A stretch of DNA of 64,000 bases, taken from assembly GCF_000003815.2 (NCBI RefSeq), contig NC_049981.1:4977941-5041940 (forward strand). Direction: 5' to 3'. Under the pieces are notes generated by a model. It ran no database searches, had not been told where the DNA came from, and was given only the letters and a program-made list of their open reading frames with translations. Positions 58,001 through 64,000 of the stretch are shown here, piece by piece (within the stretch, counting starts at the first letter, position 1; each line of letters begins with the position of its first letter). Origin of the DNA: Branchiostoma floridae. Lineage: Eukaryota; Chordata; Leptocardii; Amphioxiformes; Branchiostomatidae. A program made the position numbers and the translations under genes.

Positions 58001-61000
58001 AGACCACCTCAACCAGACCGAGCCCACTGATAGCATCAAGGTTACGTATGAAGAGGAGTAGGAGGGTATACTACCTTTTCTCAACACCCTTCTAGTACGT
58101 AAGGGGGACGGACCAGTACCTCAACTTTCAGTCTCATCACCCTCTGCACCAGAACTTAGGAGTCATCCACACCTTACTGTACTACTGTAACACAGTCATC
58201 ACCGAAGAACAGGATAAATAACTAGAGAGACAACATGTCAAAAGGGCCCTCACACACTGCGGCTACCCTCAATGGGCTTTAAACAAAGTGGAACGACAGA
58301 GGAAGAGACCAAAACAGAAAGAAAGGAGTAGCAAACAACAGGAAAAGTCCATGGTATGCTGACTATTCCATACATCAAGGGAGTTACTGAACTGCTGGTG
58401 TTCTGCAAACATGGGATAACCACTGCTGTCAAACCCAAAACTACACTCACTGCAAAAGCTGGCTATATATAGCAACGAGAAGCAGGACTCCAGTTAAAAG
58501 CTTGAAGGAAGGTGTCTGATAGACACCAAAACGTAAGCACATTAAGTTTATCTTGGTTGTGTACAAGAGTTCTCCAATATCCAGTATCAGTATTAAATGT
58601 GCACTTATCTGTCACCGTGGCATGTTTTGGCATAGTGCGACTAAGTTGTGGCTTTTGCCAAAAACATGTAACACTAATGTGGCAAATTTTCATACGTCAC
58701 GTTGAAACCCTGTTATGTGGAATTGTCTGCTATAGCCATTTTACCTGAAATATGACTCAGTCTGATGTGTTAAATTGTACTCTGGTTCCAACAGTTATTG
58801 ACCTACCCAGCACATGTGGCTCAATGCGATTGTACATATGGGATCTGATTGTATGATATATAGTTATAGTTAACAAGATTGAATGACAGTAGTTGGAGAT
58901 TTATATACGTGTATTTAGTACATTAGTATTTACTGTGGTACAGTTTTGAGTGATAACCATCATCTGGTGAGACCCACTGTGGTTTAAGTGAAATGGGATC
59001 CAACTTTTGTACAAACTGTCACTAATTAGAAGAACAATTAAAAGAGCAGACCTACTCATGGCCAGTTTGCGTTGAAAGTGTACTGTACTTTGCTTGTGCT
59101 TAATCAGATTAAACGTCCTTGCTTGTGCATACTGCTCTTTACATACGAATTTGAAATTGTCCATGAATTGTTAACGTTATCTTTATTAATACATTATTTG
59201 TACTTAAGTTAATTTGGCTTGTTGTTTTTTTTCTTTAATTAGTGAGGCTTTAAGCTTAAGTGGCAGGGGAGGGCTTCGAATTGTAATTCACTAAGGGATA
59301 ATGCAACTGTTACTCGGATTCTCCACCAGAGGGGGGTGATACAGTGGAATACAGTAAAAGAATAAAGTTTTCAAACTTGATGTTTTTGCCAAGTTTCCTT
59401 ACCTATATTGATAGCACCTGAAATACTGATAAGTACTGGCTTTCAATATAACAATATAAAATACAATTAGGCTTTCAATATAACAATAAAGTTTATTGCA
59501 AAATTCTTGCCCGTGGGCTAATTGCAGGTAACATGAAAGATTTAAACAATGGAAAAACAATATAACAAGCATCTGCTCTAGTCTAAAACTAGTAAAAGCT
59601 AACTCTAGATCCTGGGTTGTTGGGTTCGAATCCTTTTTCGAAGAGAGATATAATGTTGGTGAATTTAATGCAGAGAGGCATCTATCGTGTACAAGTCAGG
59701 ATTCGTTGTCACTAATTGTCTCCTTTACACACTGTAATACAGGATTGACGATAACATTTCGTTGGATATCATCAATTGTTTATCTGCCAATCCTATGTTT
59801 TGCTGTCTGTCACTCCGTAGGAGGCATGTCCTGTGCTGCCCGCAGCATAGTGTCCTCTGCGAGGCCATTGCGGTCGTACTTCTGTCTGAAGAACGTCACT
59901 GTTAGCCTCCCTCTGCTGCTGCTGTAGTGGAGCCGGAATGGTCGGGCTGTGGTCGCCACCACCACACTTTTCCCCCTGTAGTGGCTGATGACTCGGTCCT
60001 ATGGACAGAAAAATTGCAATGTTGCAAACATTGTAAACAATTATTCTCAAGGTAGCATTTAATTCTACAGTCAGGGGAGACATTACAAATGTATCAACTT
60101 CAAGTACGCTTTAGATATTGGTATGAAGAGGGGAGGTGAAAAGAAAAAGGAATGCTATAATCAAGTTGCTATAATATAGTTTAATTGTATTATTATAGTA
60201 GTTCTCACCTCAGGTGTACGTTCCCGGTCAAAGTGCATTTTGACCAGGAACGTTCTTCCGTCACTGCGGGCCCCGCTGAAGATGCTCCGCAGCACCTCGA
60301 AGCTGTCCACGTTGATCTCAACAGTCCCGTACATGCCGCTCCGGGACGTGCTTGAGCCGGCCATGTCCACTTTCCCACCGTAGCGCTTGATCAGCAGCAT
60401 GAGGGGGGAGAAGACGGTTGGCGGCACGTCCCGCTCGAAGGTAGCGATGCCCGTGCCGTTGTTCCGCCGTAACCGGGTCGCGACCTCCCCGCCAATTTTG
60501 GACAGGTAGAAGTCCACAAGCGGCCCGGCCACAAGCAGACTGTTGCCCACGGACTCCTCGATCTGTAGAAATATTACATGATTATTGATTATGTAAACAA
60601 GGTTTCAAGAATTACTTAGCTTGTTCAAGTTCTTGACGTCTTGGCGTTTATGTGCGCGCATGGACGGGGCTATTCCAATTAGGGGTAAATATGATGATCC
60701 AATTTCTATACTGCATCATAAGGATAGGCTTCAACCCACAACGTATCCATAATATTACCGGATACCATTCCAAGATTTTATATCTCAATCAAAGTACAGA
60801 TAGAAATCGGAAACGCACGGTTTTGTACAACGAGTCATTGCACCCCCACCCCTTACAAGCAGTGCCAATTTGTGATCGGCGTGGGTACGCCGTGCCAGCT
60901 AACCGTGCCAGCAAGATTGCACAAACCTACTCGTATTAGTCTTAGTTTAAATGTAAAGTGAAACATTAAAGTCACCTTAGCGTCTAGCCTCTCCATCCCG

Positions 61001-63249
61001 TACTCCGGCTTGTAGGAGTCTGGGAGACTGTCCAGCCATTGCCTGTACACCGGCGTGAAGTACAGCTTGACAGCGGTACTCGCCGGAGGTATCAGGACAA
61101 CTCGGCACCTGGGACGACTCGGCACCTAGCCAAGTGGGAAAACTTGGCACCAAGAATATGACATAAAATTGTGAAGGTTTGTGAGAAATGCAAGATGTTT
61201 AACTGCAAAACATTTCTCTCACTGCAATAACTTGTAAGTCATACAGTCGGCACAATTTTACGGACATTTTGAGGCTCTGAACGTCACTTCAAGGTACGTT
61301 AACTTTGAACGGCCGAGGCTCTGTCTATATCAGATCGGTCATCTCAACGCATTTTTAAAACCTACAAACAGTTGTAATTTATGACCAACAAAATATATTG
61401 AACTGCTTATTACATCTATTTTCATTTGTACTAACTTGCAAACACGGTGATATAGAAGAGAAGTAGAGTGACATCGTGAAAGAACGCCGATATAACAACT
61501 AAAAAATGGCGTCGCCGGCGCGGCCCGCAACATGTTTTGGGGATCTTGTATCCTAAAAATTTGTATCCAAAACGTTACCTCGTGGGGTGAGATTGATTTG
61601 TACATTCTTATGTCACTTCTTATGCTGCCGGAATGATAGGATTATCATTCTTCGAGTGCAAAATATAAAAGTTATGTGCCGAGTAAGTATGTTGCCGACT
61701 AGGGCCGAGTTGTCTCAGGTGCCGAGTCGTCTCGAAACCCTCGCCGGACGCCAGAACCGTCCGTCGTTCCGCGGGTCCCGGGACGCCTGTGGTCCCCTCG
61801 TTCGCGGGACCAAGGGGCAGCTCGGGCCGGGAATGCTGACGTTGTTGAGCCCGGCGGGCGCCGACTGGTTCTTCTTTCCGGACTTCGCTTTAGGCATTTT
61901 TATCACAAGCACAGCGGAATGGACACGAAAAAAATACGATGTTGTTTCGACAGCGGAAATTGAGAGAATGGCGAAAGCGCGGGCTATTCTCCCTGCCTGC
62001 CTGCTATTCTTAAAAGGCGCTAATAAGACAACAATGAGGGAGGGAGTCAAAAGCGCATATGAAAAGGGACGATCTGGCGGAAAATTAAAGTTCCCTCGCG
62101 GAAAGACAACATTTCTAAGGACCGCCCGTAATTGTCTTGGCCAATCAGAGACAGCAAACTGTGATGACTAAGCTGATTGACGGCTTGTTTTAATTAATAT
62201 TCATGTCCCACAAGTGGGGATTTTTCAGGTGCTTTTAGACCATCGTGAATCGAACCCGGGCCTTAGCAGTTTCATCATATTTCAATAAGGAAAAGAAAAT
62301 AATTTTTTGGACAGAATGGTGCAAGTTGTAAAACAGGCTTACTTACCCATGACATACAGAGCCAGAGTGCTGACGGTGTTGCTAGCTGATATGATGAACC
62401 GAATGGCCATGAAGAAGGTGTAGTTAGGGGAGAAAGCACACGCTATCCCGGACACATAGTCAACAACGAGGGATGCGAGCAGCACTGGTCTGCGGCCCCA
62501 TCTGGGACAGAACAAAATCAGTAACGTATAACTATTATATATATGGTTGTATCTCTAAATTACAATATCTATTTATAGTTACCTCCATGAAAAATGGAGG
62601 TATAGTTTTTGGTGTGTCTTTGTGTCTCTATATGTTTCTGTCTGTTTGTCTGTTTGTGTTTCCGGATATTTGGGGTCAGCATAACTTTAGAAACTCTGGA
62701 TTGGATCGTAATTACATTTGGTATGTGTGTAGGTGATGATGGATTCTCCTGTCGGCCTGTGCTGACCCCTAATTTGAAATGCTCAGTCCTAAATGACGTC
62801 ATGAAAAAGCAAGATGGCGGCAGATTTGACCGGTGGAATATATTGCGCTGGTCAGAAAGTTTAAAAATTAGACTTTTGGACACTTGAGATAGCGGGCTGC
62901 TGTGTGGGTCGAGTTCTTATGACCTGGAATGTTCACGGATGAGATTATGACACCCTGAACTTGCTAATTTTTACATTATCGCCAATACAGATTTCCATTA
63001 GTGTTAACTGCTCTTGACGTACTCCCTCCCTGCTTTTGCCAGTCGTTCCCCACGTTTTCCAAAATACGTGGCGGACGTGGCCTCCCAAAAAACTGCGGAC
63101 AAATCGCACGTACGGCGGGTTGTGCCCTTAAGCTAAGGGCACAACCCGCCGTACGTAGAAATACGTGCTACCGCTCCAGCCATGATACCGGCAAACCAGA
63201 GAGACTTGGCCAGGTTCACCTTCCAACTGTTGTCGCAGACAAGGTTCCA
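49038..63249 (-). CDS. SLC22 organic-ion transporter, copy B (exon 2 disrupted)
   Basis: Minus-strand exons: 63249 leftwards to about 63170 (WNLVCDNSWKVNLAKSLWFA, then broken), 62347-62501 (WGRRPVLLASLVVDYVSG), 55139-55307 (helices 5-6), 53207-53345 (MPESPRWLISRNRHKEA), 52401-52501 (KLYTFVDLFRTPNLRKW), 51567-51701, 51157-51236, 50254-50362 (VFSAEIFPTVVR), 49038-49275 (stop at 49038). Phases agree at every junction from 62501 to the stop. The first exon lies beyond the window or is lost. SLC22 proteins are 12-helix plasma-membrane organic-ion carriers; ESPRW and the helix-2/3 loop GRR motifs are family signatures. Relative to copy A, exon 2 loses homology after GGAGCGGT, where a perfect 23-bp-arm palindrome (63108-63156) begins nearby and the frame reaches a stop; unless an alternative exon is used the gene is inactive. 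Introns are about 90% alike in A and B where shared, so the duplication is not just two haplotypes, although that should be excluded. Confidence 0.82.
49290..49520 (-). mobile_element. LINE 3' end
   Basis: Second long copy of the 25010-25265 tail, in the last intron of SLC22 copy B. Absent from the equivalent intron in copy A. Confidence 0.65.
49650..49890 (-). mobile_element. SINE 3' portion
   Basis: Minus strand reads GCTCCGCCTCCCGATATCGTGCCCTAGACAC, GGATAACAACCCACTGCC, TTTACGGCCTCAAAAGGGC and GGGATCACCTTTACC. This matches the body and tail of a lancelet-type tRNA-derived SINE as I remember it. Inserted in copy B only. Confidence 0.6.
50683..51118. mobile_element. GGGTGGGTACC-type MITE, copy 3
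   Basis: Follows the 14066-14500 copy (GGACCGGATGTTGGA, GTAGAGGAGAGTTGATAG, TTTTGAAACGCCAATGG, GGACCTGATTCTCTGGACCTG) and ends CCGGTGCCCACCC. The left end is missing; it replaces the fold-back element arm that copy A has here. Confidence 0.75.
51880..52065 (-). mobile_element. tRNA-derived SINE, 5' portion
   Basis: Minus strand: A-box-like TGGCGTAACTGGTAGAGCG, B-box GGTCACGAGTTCGATAGCC, then TTGTGCCCTTGGCAAAGGCT, CACCCAGGTGTAAAAATTGG and CTGACTTCGGTCGGGAAGGT. This is the standard order of a tRNA-headed SINE. In an intron of SLC22 copy B. Confidence 0.8.
53400..54275. other. Intron of SLC22 copy B
   Basis: Holds a half-copy of the fold-back MITE seen at 22027-22190 (53565-53695) and AT-rich sequence. 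No exon. Confidence 0.5.
54280..54970. repeat. Three related units around ATTAATTATGCAAATTAG
   Basis: CATTAATTATGCAAATTAG-type starts at about 54284, 54415 and 54709. The last two units continue in parallel (GGCATCTCYGAA, ATGATSMGTCAACCC, GAGTTATTCCCYTC, GCGGGATTTTGGGAATTC). The last unit ends CCTGAGGCGTCGCCAAAAAC. Confidence 0.75.
55310..57820. other. Intron of SLC22 copy B, no gene recognised
   Basis: Very AT/T-rich. Short frames without motifs. CTTGCC-TTGCTGCAAG-CGGCAAGG near 56745-56765 is a small hairpin. Confidence 0.4.
57835..58600 (+). mobile_element. Penelope-like element remnant
   Basis: Plus-strand frames: IKVTYEEE, LPFLNTLLVRKGDGPV, after a shift YLNFQSHHPLHQNLGVIHT then LLYYCNTVITEEQDK and RALTHCGYPQWALNKVERQ. 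These are the conserved C-terminal RT segments of Penelope-like elements (FLDTLL…RK, HHPLHQKLGVIRTLLDR, CGYPxWA). Stops and frameshifts abound. Flanking inverted blocks ACAACCAGGATAAACTTACTGT (57878) and its inverse at 58535-58556, with an ACGTTTCG motif, are terminal-repeat remnants. Confidence 0.82.
58601..59465. other. Intron of SLC22 copy B, no gene recognised
   Basis: AT-rich. Nothing specific seen. Confidence 0.4.
59470..59565 (-). mobile_element. LINE 3' tail
   Basis: AAAGTTTATTGCAAAATTCTTGCCC…GGGCTAATTGC, the same tail as at 25010 and 49293. Confidence 0.5.
59810..61897 (-). CDS. Unrecognised 267-residue protein, nested in an SLC22 intron; first exon split by a transposon
   Basis: Minus-strand parts: first exon 61740-61897 (ATG 61895-61897, A at -3) continuing at 60976-61078; exon 2 60209-60562; exon 3 59810-59998 (TGA 59810-59812). 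Splice sites are canonical (AAG/GTGACT, TTCTACAG/ATC, GAG/GTGAGA, CATAG/GAC), all phase 0. The protein starts MPKAKSGKKN with a basic, Pro/Ser/Arg-rich region, then KLYFTPVYRQWLDSLPD, YKPEYGMERLDAKIEESVGN, FYLSKIGGEVATRLRR, VEINVDSFEVLRSIF, RPFRLHYSSSRGRLTVTFF, ending AAQDMPPTE. No signal peptide, membrane helix or cysteine motif; it looks cytosolic or nuclear with mixed alpha/beta. I do not recognise the family. Coding exons are CpG- and GC-rich, unlike the AT-rich intron around them. A 652-bp transposon (61088-61739) interrupts the first exon; without it the frame is exact. With it, translation stops nine codons into the element unless it is spliced out. Confidence 0.72.
61079..61748. mobile_element. 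DNA transposon (652 bp) with 9-bp target duplication in a coding exon
   Basis: Element 61088-61739. The left end GGTATCAGGACAACTCGGCA and the inverse of the right end GGTTTCGAGACGACTCGGCA stay aligned for about 38 bp. CTCGCCGGA flanks both sides (61079-61087, 61740-61748). Subterminal CTCGGCACC motifs are repeated. No coding capacity. A 9-bp duplication with GG-starting ends suggests a Mutator-like non-autonomous element; an 8-bp (hAT-type) reading cannot be excluded. Confidence 0.92.
61898..62230 (-). promoter_or_regulatory. Likely CpG-rich 5' region of the nested gene
   Basis: CpG-dense sequence continues from the first exon to about 62160, and the minus strand has a CTGATTGGCC (inverted CCAAT) at about 62137-62149. 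No TATA box. The 194-codon open frame on the plus strand across this interval is antisense to the CpG-rich exon and crosses the transposon end. Confidence 0.35.
62243..62262 (-). repeat. tRNA 3'-end-like remnant
   Basis: Minus strand GCCCGGGTTCGATTCACG, T-arm only. Paralogous to 19867-19893. Confidence 0.5.
62579..62720 (-). repeat. Interspersed repeat end with hairpin
   Basis: TACCTCC-ATGAAAAAT-GGAGGTA followed by TGTCTG tracts and GTGTTTCCGGATATTTG; reverse copy of the 35625-35993 family, at the position paralogous to 20205 in copy A. Confidence 0.75.
63108..63156. repeat. Perfect palindrome, 23-bp arms, 3-base loop
   Basis: ACGTACGGCGGGTTGTGCCC… reads the same on both strands for 23 bases each side of AGC (63131-63133). 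It lies where SLC22 copy B exon 2 loses similarity to copy A. Flanked at a distance by AAATACGTG at 63064 and 63160 (direct repeat), possibly a target duplication of a larger insertion. Confidence 0.9.
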
Positions 63250-64000
63250 CTGGAAAGAGAGAAAGGTAGTCTTATGGCTGCAGCTGGGCATTTGACGTCG
63301 TATAAAGGTCATATGACTTTGCACTGAATGGCGCCCGCTCCAGTTATTTGTTCGTTGGTTAGTTATATTTCAGCCATGCCATATATGTTATACAGGTATG
63401 GTGAAATATATTGTATTCGTAATGGATAATAAAATGGATATATTTAAGGATCATTTTGCAATAGCCAGAGGGGTGCACGTGCACATTGCACATGCATGCC
63501 TGGACATATTCATATAACTTAATCAAGTAGGGAACCAATAACTTAGCTTGAATCAATATCCAGAGGGAAGTTTGACAGCCAATCAGCAAGCCTGGTGTTA
63601 TCTGGAAGAGTCCATTCTTGTACGGAGGGGTACATAGCATTTTTAAAAATTCATCTTTGGACTGATGATTATGTAAAGTCTTTCGGTGGGAGTATTTTTG
63701 GACTGGTCAACTTTACAATTTTACATGGGGTGTGCTGGAAGAGTCAATTCTTACACAGGGCGCATTTTTTAAAATCCAATTTTAGACTTTGGTAATTATG
63801 TCAAAGTCCTATTTTAGCGAATTTATTTTTGGACTGCACTTTACATAGGGGTATCAGAGGAAGAGTCCATTATTGCATGGAGGGGAGGGTGTCACATTCA
63901 GTTTTGGACGGTTAATGATTCAAAATTTCATTTTTTAGCGGAAGTGTTTTTAAACTGGTCTATTTTACCTTTTCATGCACGGGGGACCTCTTTTTGCTAA
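63250..64000. other. Intron of SLC22 copy B, 5' side
   Basis: An inverted pair (ATATTTCAGCCATGCCATA / TATGGTGAAATAT, 63365-63412) like the tail at 12120-12160. From 63600 the motifs GGAAGAGTC and TTTTTGGACTG recur three times, a degenerate tandem repeat. First SLC22 exon not seen. Confidence 0.45.

Noticed and set aside
60976-61078. MACPF/perforin-like domain in the nested gene
   Set aside because: The phrase WLDSLPD resembles a MACPF loop, but no membrane-insertion helices or signature follow and the next exons do not fit.
61587-62171. 194-codon plus-strand open frame
   Set aside because: It is antisense to the CpG-rich first exon of the nested gene and crosses the transposon end; no motif.

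Overview
This is eukaryotic, animal genomic DNA. Genes are split into short exons with GT-AG splice sites and phase-matched junctions. The space between them is packed with small inverted-repeat transposons (MITEs), LINE and Penelope-like remnants, tRNA-derived SINEs and microsatellites. The gene families (expanded SLC22 transporters, an SRCR-C1q protein, a laminin-EGF protein, an intronless-coding rhodopsin-type receptor), the very compact MITE-rich introns and the SINE type best fit a lancelet (Branchiostoma). That assignment is from recognition, not from a search.

Layout. 1-7.9 kb: mostly repeats (minisatellite, MITEs, a LINE 3' end), with one possible terminal exon on the minus strand near 0.6-0.76 kb. 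8.0-15.1 kb, plus strand: the last six exons of a secreted-type protein with laminin-type EGF modules followed by a short helical tail. 16.0-22.0 kb, minus strand: SLC22 organic-ion transporter copy A, with a sequencing gap (21319-21500) inside it. 22-27.4 kb: nested repeats and a 1.7-kb terminal-inverted-repeat element. 28.0-28.7 kb, plus strand: the 3' end of an SRCR-C1q gene whose SRCR half is cut off by a MITE. 32.0-33.0 kb, minus strand: a complete peptide-type GPCR. 33-48.5 kb: repeats, including a mariner inserted into another MITE, CR1-type and other LINE remnants, and duplicated exon-like segments. 48.57-48.96 kb: an unusual array of eleven short hairpins. 49.0-63.25 kb, minus strand: SLC22 copy B, whose third intron contains a separate, unrecognised gene (59.8-61.9 kb) on the same strand.

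Main points. (1) The two SLC22 copies are a tandem duplication with complementary damage: A lacks the three central exons present in B, while B has the second exon broken by a perfect palindrome. (2) The unrecognised gene carries a 652-bp transposon with 38-bp inverted ends and a 9-bp target duplication inside its first coding exon; removing the element plus one duplication joins the reading frame exactly. (3) Eleven copies of an imperfect CAGCACTGG hairpin sit directly past the stop codon of SLC22 copy B and have no counterpart at copy A. No operon-like co-operation is visible; the transporters, receptor and immune-type gene are independent loci.
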